Assembly: GCF_040712315.1 (NCBI RefSeq)
Contig: NC_134013.1
Coordinates: 91,084,001 to 91,148,000, forward strand
DNA length: 64,000 bases
Reading direction: 5' to 3'
From: Castanea sativa
Lineage: Eukaryota > Streptophyta > Magnoliopsida > Fagales > Fagaceae
The notes below the pieces were generated by a model, which searched no databases, was not told the origin of the DNA, and saw only the letters and a list, made by a program, of their open reading frames with translations. The translations under genes were made by a program, and so were the position numbers. Positions within the stretch are counted from its first letter, which is position 1; each line of letters begins with the position of its first letter. Positions 33,686-45,560 of this stretch are shown here, one piece after another.

Positions 33686-33836
33686 AGAGAGAGTTTCAAC
33701 CTATGGCGTCCGCTCTTGATGATGGTTCTTTATCATCAGACCAAGACACCAATCAGTTTTTGGTATAGATAAGGATTGAACCCCAGATCTCTTATGCAAC
33801 CATTAGAGACCTTACCAGTTAAGCTAACTAGAACCC
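33686..33836 (-). mobile_element. tRNA-derived SINE
   Basis: On the minus strand it has an A box TAGCTTAACTGG (33815-33826) and a B box GGTTCAATCC (33773-33782), the internal RNA polymerase III promoter of tRNA-derived SINEs. It ends in an A-rich tail (plus-strand T run near 33676-33685). An imperfect duplication 'tatattttttt' flanks it, and C2 (about 39885-39900) shows the empty site. Confidence 0.8.
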
Positions 33837-34255
33837 ATATATTTTTTTCTTTTTAACACAGCTGTAGTCGGTTAAAACATGAATAGGAATTGGGAATACA
33901 TTCCTTCCCTAACAAATGGTAACAATTTCTTTATTAAAAGAAAGCCCTGATTAGTTGTAAAGTTGGGTTGTCTTGTGTTGCAAGAAGTTCCAACGTCCAA
34001 CTCATTTTGGCAAACAGAAATCTAGCAATGTTGGATGCCCATATCCATGTTTCCTTTAGCATAATTAGTGCGCTAAAAGCAGGTATTACATCATAATTCT
34101 TTCATTAATTTAACTATTTGAAACCTTTTTAGTACATAAATTATAACAAGTGGTAATTACATACACGAAATCTAATTTTACTAAAAAAATTATAACAAGT
34201 GGTAATTATAATTTGAAACCTTTTTAGTACATAAACTAATAAGTACATAAACCTT
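33837..34255. other. Non-genic end of C1
   Basis: Corresponds to 39897-40320 in C2. A short local duplication of 'aaaattataacaagtggtaa' occurs at 34137-34210. No gene. Confidence 0.5.
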
Positions 34256-34257
34256 TT

Positions 34258-34607
34258 TAGTTGTAGTCTTATATTAGATGTGAATTTTGACAAATCCACC
34301 ATTGAATTACATTTTTTACTTATGTTCTCCATGCTTGCAAATTTTCTAATAAAATTAAAAATCAATAATTATATCATTAATCAATTATTTAAATTGCAAG
34401 TTTTTATAAAATAAAATTATGCATAAAAAACGAGTTTATTGATTATATAATAAATAACATCCAATTGGCATAGAATTTAACTTGTGTGTTAAGAGCGTAA
34501 AAAACATGCAATTTAATAATTAGATTTTCAAAATATATAGCAATGTTAAATCATTCAAAGAAAATTGTAGTCTTAAGCTACAATCAAATTTGTAGGCAAA
34601 CCTTGTC
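34258..34607. mobile_element. Mutator-type MITE, family 2, left end missing
   Basis: Matches 29365-29716 and ends 'tttgtaggcaaaccttgtc' next to 'ttataattattatcaac', as in C1. The left terminal repeat is replaced by the C1/C2 junction. Confidence 0.6.
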
Positions 34608-34904
34608 TTATAATTATTATCAACTTCAGTTTTATCAAAACCTGTAAAGTTAACATTAACTCTATAAATGCTTTTGCAAAGGAGAGGGGTATAATTTACA
34701 AGCAACCCAGAAAAGGAGATCAAGAAAGTATTGTACCAAGTCCAAAAGGATGAAGCTTCTTGTTTTTCACTGGTATATAACTGAAAACTACCCGACAGAC
34801 CTGACCCTTTAGCTTTCTTCAGTAAATGGAAAGAAAATATGCTATAGAACAATAGATGGATTGCTTATAAAGAAAAAAAAAAAACCTCTCTCTTCATCTC
34901 TTCA

Positions 34905-35159
34905 ATGTTCAAAGTTCGAAGACTTGTGCGAGTTGGAACATCCAGTACTGCAAGCCCCACCAAGATTATAGTACTTTATTGCCAAAAATTGCTTGTTCAA
35001 TTCCTTCCTAACAAACTTTTCAATGAAGAGTCTGCAAATCGTACAAAAATATATAAAATAGAAAAGTATAAGAATTTGGAGTGCTTTACACCCTTTCCCT
35101 CTCACATTAACACTCAGGTCAAGAACCATGAATTCACTTTGGGGTAGAACTACACTCAA
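34905..35159 (-). pseudogene. Unidentified gene 3'-end fragment in C2
   Basis: 85-codon minus frame. After an acceptor-like 'cgatttgcag' (about 35035) it reads (R)LFIEKFVRKELNKQFLAIKYYN, then a Cys-containing GGACSTGC, ending FEH. Before the acceptor, a stretch reading EFMVLDLSVNVRGKG ends at a donor-like GGTAAAGC. C1 has the same structure. A two-exon remnant is the best reading; the product is unknown. Confidence 0.4.
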
Positions 35160-35859
35160 TCACTCACCCTAAAAAGTTCTTCTTTCACTTGGAAAACTAA
35201 CAAGTACTAAAAAAGTGTCTTATCAGTTATCTCTCAATATAAAGCTGAAGAGCCTATAATAGTCCTTCTAAACCGACTCTGGTTTTCAGACCTCATTTTC
35301 TTTCGACATAAAATTAAACCGTTATAATGTCTCTTGCTGGTAGGAATGCAAATTTTTTGTCTTATTTTTTGTATTCCACTTTATACTTCATCAATCACAT
35401 CTTATCAAATATACATTTGACTTTTTTTTATAAAATAACCAAAGTTTAAAATAAATAAACAAACAAACACATGACATACCATGATTAGTCAAACATAAAA
35501 ACTAAGACAAAGGATTTGTAATCTCTTGCAAACAAAACCAAAAAAATGAAGAAAAAAAAGGCTGCTTAGTTGGAAACAGGCCTTGTGAATTTGCATTATT
35601 TTGCATTAAGTTTTCGAGTGAGATTGAAGAATAGCAAATTAAACCCAATCGACTTGTATTCTAATACGGATAACTAGGCCCACTACTCACTTATATGAGG
35701 CTAGTGGCGCAAAAATAGAAAATATCCACACAAAAAATACACCAATTTGCAATTCTTCAAGAAGAATTGTCACCCAACGCCATGTCATAGTTAAAAATTT
35801 TAAGTGTTCAAAAAGAATTTGATTTCTGACTTTTCCAAATAAGATCAATTAAAAATTTG

Positions 35860-35985
35860 CTCTTGCTCCTCTCCATCAAATTGAAACTCTTTAGGTGGGT
35901 TCAAAAGTGGCTCAATCAATTGGGCTGGGGACTGCCATTGGATTTGGATGATGTCTGACCTGACGCTCCGTGGGCTTGTAAACCA
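35860..35985 (-). pseudogene. Unidentified conserved open segment (C2)
   Basis: The minus frame reads SVRSDIIQIQWQSPAQLIEP then LLNPPKEFQFDGEEQEQIF. C3 has the same segment at about 42520-42645 with few changes; C1 lacks it. It may be an exon of a lost gene. No family recognised. Confidence 0.3.
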
Positions 35986-37129
35986 TATATACCTTTCTCG
36001 GTTACAAACTATGTGGATCAAAATCATAAGGATCTTTGAAATATTGGATTCATCTCCAAGCTATGAGCTTAGCAAAAAACAAAGGCCTGCACTACGGTCT
36101 ATCTCCTACGTATTTCGAGGACTAAAGGTCGAAGGAATAAGGACTGACTTGGGCTATGAGCTTAGCCAAAAAAAGCCCATTTCTCTCTCCGACTTGGCAC
36201 TGTTGTTGAACTGCAAACAAAAAAACAAAAAAAAAAAGGCAAGAATGTGGACCTTAAATGTGATTGGGCCCATGAACATTCAATCTGATCTAGATGTGAT
36301 TGAAAAAGTCCAAAATCCTACTATGAAAATTTAAACTTTGGAAATAAAATAATGACTCGACAAGATTGGTATTACCTCATATCTTTTGGAACGTTGGAAT
36401 TGTATTAAGTTTTTTTTTTTTTTGGTGGTATGGCTGATAGTGATGTCATATTCAAACTTATGTGATGCAATGATCTAGGTTGTAAGATTACAAAGCTATA
36501 GAAGAATACGTGACTTTGTTATCTGAATGTAATACCATTTTCAGACATTACCAAAATTTTTGTTACTAAACTATCATGTTGAATACTTAAATTACTTTAG
36601 CCCTTTTTGATGAATTCCCCCTTTTTTTTTTCTAAACTATTTAAAACGTACCGATATTATTTGTACATCCATGTGGCTTGTAAAATTATTGATAAACACG
36701 TATACATAGTAACTAGTAAGAATCTATTAGGAAAACATCTCTTTCTTTTTCGTAGTCGTTAAAATGATCAGAAGCAAGTTGAATGTGGTTCAGAAGAGAA
36801 AAAAAAAATTTGGGATAGAAAAATAAAGACAATGAAATATAAAACAGAAAGTTAGGCCATCAATCATAATTCACATTTTTGTTTTTGCACCTATTGATTT
36901 ACTTGCTACAAAAATTTAAAATTAAAAATAGATAGACACGAAGCACAAAATTAGACTCTAATTAAAATTCAATTTAGAATCTAATTGAATTTGACCTCTT
37001 CAATTTTTATACTCAATAAATTACTTGACATAAAAATTAAAAATTACATAAGACATGTGGCACAAAATTGAGAATCCAGTTAAAATATAATTGAATTTTC
37101 TCCCAATTTTAGCTATTAATATACATATA

Positions 37130-37419
37130 GATTATGGTTCAATAACCCATACTAGCTAATTATAGGCTCATATACTTGTAGAACAAGCATTTTAACCTTA
37201 GGTTAGTCTATAATTAGCCAAAAATTAGTCAAATATTCTCTAGTATATATATCCTATATTGAGTTCATTTTAACATAATAAGTGCTTAGTATCAATATGT
37301 AGCCGTCCAAGGCTTTCAAATTGTGGACGAAGACAATTAATCCGAACCACATAAAGTTTTGTGTATGCTTTCTTTTTCATATTTTTGCTTATCATTCAAA
37401 TATCACACACAACTTTCAC
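37130..37419 (+). repeat. Copia LTR-like segment in C2
   Basis: Related to 2259-2545 over 'attctctagtatatata', 'attgagttcattttaacat', 'tgtagccgt', 'accacataaagttttgtgt' and 'cttatcattcaaatatcac'. It ends directly before the ATG at 37420. Confidence 0.55.
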
Positions 37420-37527
37420 ATGGCTCTTCCACTCAACCCCAAAGGACTGCTGATTGGGTTTCAATCCAAAGCTCAATCCCAATCCCAAACCAAATCTGGC
37501 CCAAAAAGGACCCCATCAATTGACACA
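37420..37527 (+). pseudogene. Exon-like segment after an LTR (first-exon remnant)
   Basis: 36 codons, MALPLNPKGLLIGFQSKAQS then QSQTKSGPKRTPSIDT, ending exactly at a strong donor (aca|GTAAGT, 37528). The phase is 0. The C3 copy (43860 on) has an in-frame TAA after 21 codons and keeps GTAAGT. The C1 copy has lost the ATG. No second exon was found downstream. Basic, Ser/Gln-rich and without acidic residues near its start, it could be the start of an organelle-targeted protein, but that is speculative. Confidence 0.35.
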
Positions 37528-37868
37528 GTAAGTACTGCACACACATGCTCAATATAAGTAGTATACAAATACAAGTAATTGGAAATTAGATAAATAAATG
37601 AAACATGAAACTCATGCTGCATATATGCAGTGCAGTAATGGGAAATATCAAATGTGAAATCATGGTATTGTAGACAATGGTGAAGCCCAATTTGTTATGA
37701 GTCATACATCGTCGTCAAGAGCAATTAGTCAAATCCAATAAAATCTTATCTCCTCGATTCCTAGCGAAAGCTTCGCATCTAAGTGTAGTGGTTGTCTGTA
37801 GTTCGCACTGCGTGGTCGGCATACTTATTATGGTTGGCGCCTTTTTTGTTGTTGTGACATATGATATG

Positions 37869-38020
37869 GAATAAGTGTGGCACAACAAATACCACAACTC
37901 ATCTGATGACTTGTGGTTGGTGAAAGAGTGTCCTTATATGAACTCTCCACTAATCACAACTCGCCACATGGGCGAGTTGTAGCATTTGTTGTGCCACTTT
38001 ATGTGGCATAAGACTTACTC
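37869..38020. mobile_element. Mutator-type MITE, family 1 copy 2
   Basis: 152 bp with inverted ends (left GAATAAGTGTGGCAC, right in reverse complement GAGTAAGTCTTATGCC) and a 9-bp duplication TATGATATG / TATGAGATG (37860-37868, 38021-38029). C1 (32205) and C3 (44310) are empty at this site. Confidence 0.82.
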
Positions 38021-38406
38021 TATGAGATGCTAGGTTACAAAGTTATTCATTATATAATTGACTTTAATCTTATCAAACTTGGTACGATTTTTTAATTTAA
38101 TTTAAAATTTTAGAATTAAATTTGGATTTAGTTTTTATATGGTAAAAATATTGTTGAGTTAAGAGTTATTAAATTCACCTTTTTTAACCATTTAAACTTT
38201 GTGAATAATCATTAATTTATTAGGGTATAGAGTAAAAAAATCTTGAGTTTTATCTCTGTTTTATCTCTGTTTCTACTTAACCTCTCATTTAAAATATTAA
38301 AAATCCTTTAATCCTAAAGTTTTTTAAAATCGGTAATTTATCATTAAAAAGCTAAATCAAAATATAAGTTTTAATCATTCACAATTACTTGTTCAAGCAT
38401 TGATAA

Positions 38407-38846
38407 CTTTTTTTTAGAAGGAAGATAATTCATTAGAAAATTAGACCTGAAGGTCAGACTGAACAAAAGAAGAGATGTCAAGAGGAACAGACTCCATCCA
38501 AACCTCTAAAGGAAAAGATAATCTAGCTCTCTGAGCTAAGGCATGCACTGCAACATTGCCCTGCCTGCCAATATGAGAGAAAGAACAACTCTAGAAAGTG
38601 TTTAAATGAGACACAATGTCTTTTAAGATGTGTCCTCCCTAGTAGTGTGACACATCCCTGTCTTGTAACAACTTAATAACAATAGTGGAGCCCTCCTCAA
38701 AAACTGAATTTTGGAAACTTGCTTCACACTAGAAAAAAGAACTGCACAACGAGAAGCCAATATCTCCACCAACTCCGCTGAAGAAGGTTTCACGATTTTT
38801 TCTGAAAGGGCAACCATAACCTCTCCCTCAGAATTACGGATCATAA
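38407..38846 (-). pseudogene. LINE 3' end with RNase H-like coding remnant
   Basis: The minus strand reads VIRNSEGEVMVALSEKI... AELVEILASRCAVLF and later FSHIGRQGNVAVHALAQRA, the pattern of the RNase H domain at the end of plant L1-type LINEs. In-frame stops break it. It ends in an A tail (plus-strand T run at 38408-38416). In C1 the same place holds about 35 bp of ordinary array sequence, so insertion replaced target DNA. 5'-truncated, as most LINE copies are. Confidence 0.75.
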
Positions 38847-38879
38847 CAAATTTCACATTGACTAATACCATAAATTGTT

Positions 38880-39430
38880 ATTAATAGATAATAAAATGGA
38901 ATTAGTGCTAGGCTTACATGAGAATCAATAATAGGGAAAGGCTCACCTCTAGTTAAAACTCTCTTGTTTCCTCCCATTCTTAAATAGATGGGTGACATAC
39001 AGAGGGGAAAAAAATCAATGGTTAGAAAATAAGCCACTTGTGTTTTCAAAAAATAGAAGGGATCTGTGATAGGTTCTCCCATCGTCAAATTTGGAGCCAC
39101 TAGCAAATGATGGGAGAACTTGTCACAAAGGTGGTGCACATGTAGCGCACGACGCATGGATCAATAGTCTAAAAACAAGCTATGCATGATGGCACATGAG
39201 ACAGAAGATAGAGACCAGATTCCTAGGTTTTGCATATCGAAGGCTGGCAACAAGATTTGTGGTGTTGGTTTTACAAAGGGAGTGACGAAAACTTAGATCT
39301 AAAGGGACACTCAAATTGTTCAGTGATTTTGTACCTGCGATGCAACAACTATAACTTTTGATGGTGGCGGGTAGAGGTGGTGAAGGCGTCTTGGGTTTAT
39401 CAGTGATTTTTTTAGGTCGAGTTTAGGCTG
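38880..39430. repeat. Conserved array segment with a hairpin (C2)
   Basis: Counterpart of 32692-33230. Hairpin arms are GTTCTCCCATC at 39073-39083 and GATGGGAGAAC at 39109-39119. Confidence 0.55.
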
Positions 39431-40661
39431 CAAACTTAGTGTTTTTTTTTATGAGGTTGATGAGGAAAAATGTAAGGAGGAGAAGAGCAACCTTTTGAGC
39501 TTTATGATAAAGTAAAAAGGTAATCGATAGATTTTATTTTTCCTCTAAGTCACTTGTTTGTATAAAAATTTGAGAAAACATAAGATTTGTAAACTAGAGG
39601 TGAACTTCTCCTTCAATAATAACCTAACAACTCAATAGTAATTGTATAATTTGTTATGAAAAATGTCAAGACTCAACAAATAAAAGGTTTTAATTTATTG
39701 ATATAAGAATTAGATGCATATTATCACCCCAAAAAAAAAAGGCAAATTTTAAATTTGATATCGTCACCACTTGTTTGTATCTATGATCTACTTTCACATG
39801 TCCACATATTTAGTATAGGTTGGGTTGTTTTCATCGGATTGGATTTGATGCACTCTCTTGAGGGCTGAGGTTGACAGAAAAATTTTATTTTATATTTTTT
39901 TCTTTTTAACACAGCTGTAGTCGGTTAAAACACGAATAGCAATTGGGAATACATTCCTTTCCTAAATCACTCAACAACCTCAGTGCCAGCATTGACAAAT
40001 GGTAACAATTTCTTTATTAAAAGAAAGCCCTGATTAGTCGTAAAGTTGGGTTGTCTTGTGTTGCAAGAAGTTCCAACGTCCAACTCATCTTGGCAAACAG
40101 AAATCTAGCAATGTTGGATGCGATCATATCCATGTTTCCTTTAGTATAATTAGTGCGCTAAAAGCAGGTATTACATCATAATTCTTTCATTAATTTAACA
40201 ATTTGAAACCTTTTTAGTACATAAATTATAACAAGTAGTAATTACATACACGAAATCTAATATTACTAAAAAAATTATAACAAGTAGTAAATACAATTTG
40301 AAACCTATTTAGTACATAAACTAACAAGTACTAAAAAAATGTCTTACCAGTCATCTCTCAATATAAAGCTGGAGAGCCTACAATAGTCCTTCTAAATTGA
40401 CTTTTGTATTCAAACCTCATTTCCTTTCCACATAAAATTAAACCATTATGATGTCTCTTGCCGGTAGGAATGTAAATTTTTTGTCTCATTTTTTGTGTTC
40501 CACTTTATATTTCACCAATCACAACTTATCAAATATACATTTGACTTTTCTTATAAAATAACCAAAGTTTAAAATAAATAAACAAACAAACACATGACAT
40601 ACCATGATTAGTAAAACATAAAAACTAAGACAAAGGATTAGTATTCTCTTGCAAACAAATC

Positions 40662-40693
<32 letters not shown>

Positions 40694-40899
40694 AAAAAAA
40701 AAAGGCTGCTTAGTTGGAAACAAGCCTTGCGAATTTGCATTATCTTGCAGTAAGTTTTGGAGCGATATTGAAAAATAACAAATTGAGCCCAATCGACCCG
40801 TGTTCTAATGCAGATAACTAGGCCCACTACTCACTTATATGAGGCTAGCTAGTGGCACAAAAATAGAAAATATCCAAAAAAAAATACACCAATTTGCAT

Positions 40900-42500
40900 T
40901 TTGCAACATTTCAATTAGAAATTTTATTTAAGTGATGGGAAAAAATAGAACGAAGATAACTTTGATGCTATTCAGAAGATAAGAGAAGTGAGAGAGGTGC
41001 TACATCAATTTGTTCATAGGCTTGCCACTGTACGTTATACTAGAATTTGACCTTAAAATGACACTCTTTAATAAGGCACCTGCAGGCAAAATAAATAACT
41101 AATCATATGTCTCATAAACTTTTTCTTTTTATAGAAATCAATTTGCACATGATTTAATGTTATACATGTTAAAATCAATTTAACAAAAATAAATGTAAAA
41201 GTAAAATTATTTCTTAAATTTTTTTTTCTATTAATAGAATATAAATCACCACCCTTCAATGGCAGCTCCAGAATTTTTGTTTGGAGGGTTAGAAAGAAAA
41301 TGAATCTTTGGTAAAAGATGAATTTTGCAATTTATGTAGTTTTCTTATTACAAATTTGTCCCTAGTACATACTAATAAGAGAATAAAAGATGAGAAGTGT
41401 TACATCCACAATATTTACAATACTTTCACTACAAATCTTGGGTGATAAATATTATTTGTTCTAATTTAAACTTACTTCTGAAATTACTTTTTTACCCATC
41501 TATAATAGCTAGTAACAATATGTCACTTAGAATTTGTTGTGAAAATATTGTGGACATAACATTTCTCGTAAAAGATAAATCATAAGTTTAGTTGACATTT
41601 TGTTTCTTAATACAATCGATATACTAATTATTGTTTATTTTAAATTTGTTAAGATCTAAATGAGCTTTTTCTGAGGTTTAAGATGAAAAAATTTCTACTT
41701 TTGTTGTTGGATTTACTATTTTTTTCCCCAAATTTTAAATAAAATCAGTTTGTTGTTGGGCATTTTTCTGTGTTTAAAAGGACTAATAAGATATTGTTAA
41801 AATGATCAAATTCAAACTTTTTAGAGAATAAGGGAGAAAACTTGTGAATCCCACCAAAATCTCTCCCATTTTTCACCCTCAGCCAAACAACCACAAAATA
41901 CCATTTTCTCCCCGCTCTTCTTTCATTTATTTTCCATTCTCCCTATAATCACTCCTACGAAACGAAGGCTTATGGAGAACACAATAGTTGATTGGATTTT
42001 ATAGGCAATTGTCAGCCACAATTACAGAATTACTAGTGTTCATTCATTCACATGGGCAGTAAGGTCCTTTTCTTCTTCTTTTTTCTATTTTTAATGGCAG
42101 TAAGTTAGTCATAACATCTCTAATGCTTGGATTTTCTTTTGGAAAGCAAATGATGTGGAAAATACTTGTTTTTTTTAAAGCATTTGATTTGAAGTTTCTT
42201 GTCTTCCCTGGTTTGTCACTCATTTGATCCGGAATTATTAGGTTTTTACTGGGATGTCCTAAAATGATTTACTCTTTGAAAAGCCAGTAAATAAAATTTC
42301 TTACTATATCATTTACTCTAATTAAAAAGATGATTCATTTTTTCACTAAAGTTTTTTTTTTTTTTTAGAATGACTAAAGTTTAAATTAAATAGTGTAATT
42401 TTGAACTATTTTTTTATGTACTAAAAAACAATATGTTAAATGAAGCTTTATGTGAGACACAGGCATTATTCAAGAACTTGCTTTTTGGTGCCAACACCAG
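40900..42500. other. C3-specific non-genic insertion
   Basis: AT-rich sequence. 41395-41560 contains 'gttacatccacaatattta' and, inverted, 'aatattgtggacataacatt', so a MITE of about 170 bp may be present (left end near 41397, right end near 41563). No coding region is supported. Confidence 0.4.
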
Positions 42501-42519
42501 CTTTTAAATTAAAATTTTG

Positions 42520-42645
42520 CTTCTGTTCCTCTCCATCAAATTGAAACTCTTTTGGTGGGTTCAAAAGTGGCTCAATCAATTGGGCTGGGGACTGCCATTG
42601 GATTTGGATGATGTCTGACCTGACGCTCCATGGGCTTGTAAACCA
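42520..42645 (-). pseudogene. Unidentified conserved open segment (C3)
   Basis: Near-identical to 35860-35985 in C2. A run this well preserved between otherwise diverged copies could reflect recent exchange or former coding constraint. Confidence 0.3.
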
Positions 42646-43559
42646 AAATCCAACTCTGAATATTTAAACTATAGAAATAAAATAATGACTCAACATGATT
42701 GTTATTATCTCATGTCTTTTGGAATGTTGGAAACTTGGGATTGTATTTAACTTCTTCTTTTTTTTTTTTTTTGTGGTATGGCTGATAGTGATGTCATATT
42801 CAAACGTGTGTGGTGCAATAATCAAGATTAAGTTGTAAAATTACAAAGCTATAGAAGAATACGTGACTTTATTATCTGAATGTGATACTATCTTCAGACT
42901 TTGCCAAAATTTTTGCTACTAAACTATCATGTTGAATACTTGAATTACTTTAGCCCTTTTTTATGACTTCCCCCTTTTTTTTCTAATCTATTTAAAACGT
43001 ACCGATATTATTTCTATATCCATGTGGCTTGTAAAATTATTGATAAACATGTATAGTAAGAATCTATTAGGAAAACATCTCTTTCGTTTTCGTAGTTGGT
43101 AAAATGATCAGAAGCAAGTTGCATGTGGTTCAGAAGAGAAAAAAAAAACAATTGGGACAGAAAAATAAAGACAAAGAAATATAAAACAGAAAGTTAGGCC
43201 ATCAATCATAATTCACATTTTTGTTTTTGTGATAGATATACTAGTGTGTAACTTCATGCATATGCACAAGTATATTTAAAAACAATCACAGTTATAAGTT
43301 ACATATTTTTTAAACTATATATCTCTAAAATATCATTATATATATATATGATAATAATTTAGTTACCACAAAAATTAAAAATAGATGGACACAAAGCACA
43401 AAATTAGACTCTAATTAAAATCTAATTGGATTTGAACTCTTCAATTTTTATACTCAATAAATTACTTGGCATAAAAATTAAAAATTACATGGGACACATG
43501 GTGCAAAATTGAGAATCTAGTTAAAATCTAATTGAATTTTTTCCCAATTTTGGCTATTA

Positions 43560-43930
43560 ATATACATATAGATTATGGTTCAAGTAACTCATACTAATTA
43601 TAGGCTTATATATTTGTAGAACAAGCATTTTAATCTTAGGTTAGTCTATAATTAACCAGGAATTAGTCAAATATTCTCTAATATATATATATATATCCTA
43701 CATTGGGTTCATTATAACACAAGTGCTTAGTATCAACTTGTAACTGTCCAAGGCTTTCAAATTGTGGTTGTAAACAATTAGGCCAACCACATAAAGTTTT
43801 GTGTATGCTTTCTTTTTCTTACTTTTGCTTATCATTCAAATATCACACATAACTTTCACATGGCTCTTCCACTCAACCCCGAAGGCCGGCTGATTGGGTT
43901 TCAAACCAAATCTCAATCCCAATAATTTGG
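43560..43930 (+). repeat. Copia LTR-like segment and exon remnant in C3
   Basis: The LTR-like part (about 43560-43859) matches 37130-37419. It is followed by ATG at 43860 and an exon copy that stops early (MALPLNPEGRLIGFQTKSQSQ then TAA). Confidence 0.45.
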
Positions 43931-44541
43931 CCCAAAAATGACCCCATCAATTGATACAGTAAGTACTTCACACACATGGTCAATATAAGTAGTATACAAA
44001 TACAAGTAACTGGAAACTAGATAAATAAATGAAACATGAAACTCATGCTGCATATATGCAGTGCAGTAATGGGAAATGTCAAGAGTGAAATCATGGTATT
44101 GTAGACAGTGGTGAAGCCCAATTTGTTATCAGTAGTCATATATCGTCGGCAAAGTGCAATTAGTCAAGTCCAATAAAATCTTATCTCCTCGATCCCTAGC
44201 GAAAGCTTCCCATCAAAGTGCAGTGGTGGTCCGTACTACGTGGTCGGCATATATTCCTTTACCCTTCACCTTTTCTTATTATGGTTGGCGCTTTTTTGTT
44301 GTTGTGACATATGATAGGGTAGGTTACAAAGTTATTCATTATATAATTGGTTTTAATGTACGGTTTTTTTAATTTAATTTAAAATTTTTTAATTGAATTT
44401 GGATCTTTTTTTATATGTTAAAATTAATGTTGAGTTATTAAATTCATAATTTTTTAAATATTTAAACTTTGTGAATAATCATTAATTTATTATGGTATTA
44501 GAGTTGAAAATTTTGAATTTTATCTCTATCTCTACTTTACA

Positions 44542-44798
44542 GATCCGTTTGGATATAACTGAAAACTGAAAGCTGAAAACAATGTAGAAAAATAATTTTT
44601 AAATATGTAAATAGTACCGTAAAACCTACTTTTAATTAAAAAATTGCTGAAAAGTACGTGCGCGCACAGTACATGAACAGTACACGCACAGTGCACGTAC
44701 AGTGACTTGTCCCCTAAAAGCAGAAAAGGGCAGCAGGGGAAAAAAAAAAAAAAAAAAGGGAAAACGCCTGGACGCGTTCAGCGCTACCCAAACCAACC
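44542..44798. mobile_element. MITE, family 3 copy 2
   Basis: 257-bp insertion between TTACA at 44537-44541 and 44799-44803. Ends are 'gatccgtttgg' and 'cccaaaccaacc', inverted relatives. C1 near 32450 and C2 near 38280 are empty. Inside (44645-44705) are several near-repeats of 'acagtgcacgtac', and a 19-bp A run follows. Confidence 0.7.
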
Positions 44799-44999
44799 TT
44801 ACATCTTATTTAAAATATTAAAAATACTTTAATTCTGAAGTTTTTAAGAATTGGTAATTTATCATTATAAAAGCTAATTCAAAATATAATTTTTAATCAT
44901 TCACAATTATTTGTTCAATCATTGATAACTAATTCTAAAGTTTCTACATACACATAATAATTCACAACAAATTCCGCATCAACTAATACCATAAATTGT

Positions 45000-45560
45000 T
45001 ATTATTAGATAATAAAATGGATTTAGTGCTAGTCTTACAAGAGAATCAATAATAGGGAGAGGCTCACCTCTAGTTTAGAACTCTCGTATTTCCTCCCATT
45101 CTTAAATAGATGGGTGACATATAGGAAAAAAAAATAAAAATAAATAAATGGTTAGAAAATAAGCCATGTGTGCTTTCAAAAAATAGAAAGGATCTATGAT
45201 AGGTTCTCCCATCGTTTTGGAGCCACCAGTCAATGATGGGAGAACTTGTCATAGAGGCGACGCATGTGTAGCGTGCAGCGCATGGACCTATAGTCTAAAA
45301 AACAAGCTACGCGTTATGGCACGTGAGACGGGAGATAGAGAATGGATTCATGGGTTTTGCATATCAAAGGCCGGCAAAAAGATCTGTGCTATTAGTTTTA
45401 CAAAAGGAGTGGCGCAAACTCAGATCTGAAGGGAGGCTTGGGTTGCTCAATGGTTTTGTACCTACAATGCAACGACTATAGCTTTTGATGGTGGCGAGGC
45501 AATGGTGAAGTTGATGTAGGCATTTTGGTTTTATCAGTGATTTTTTAAGATCAAGGTTAG
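45000..45560. repeat. Conserved array segment with a hairpin (C3)
   Basis: Counterpart of 32692-33230. Hairpin arms at 45203-45213 and 45235-45245 are intact although the loop is shorter. Confidence 0.55.

Larger units (their letters stand above)
29344..34255. repeat. Tandem array unit C1
   Basis: First of three diverged direct copies. Landmarks are 'acttgtgcgagttgga' (30028, 34923), 'gagcctataatagtccttct' (30547, 35230, and 40375 with one change), 'ctcatgctgcatatatgcag' (31912, 37611, 44041), and the GTTCTCCCATC hairpin (32850, 39073, 45203). No intact gene. C1 lacks the minus-strand open segment that C2 and C3 share (35860-35985, 42520-42645). Confidence 0.8.
34258..40324. repeat. Tandem array unit C2
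   Basis: Second copy, about 6.1 kb. It holds its own insertions: the family-1 MITE (37869-38020) and a LINE 3' fragment (about 38407-38846). It keeps the best version of the exon-like segment (37420-37527). Confidence 0.8.

Noticed and set aside
33773..33826. A tRNA gene (A and B boxes)
   Set aside because: No cloverleaf could be drawn and the unit has a SINE layout with an A tail and flanking duplication.
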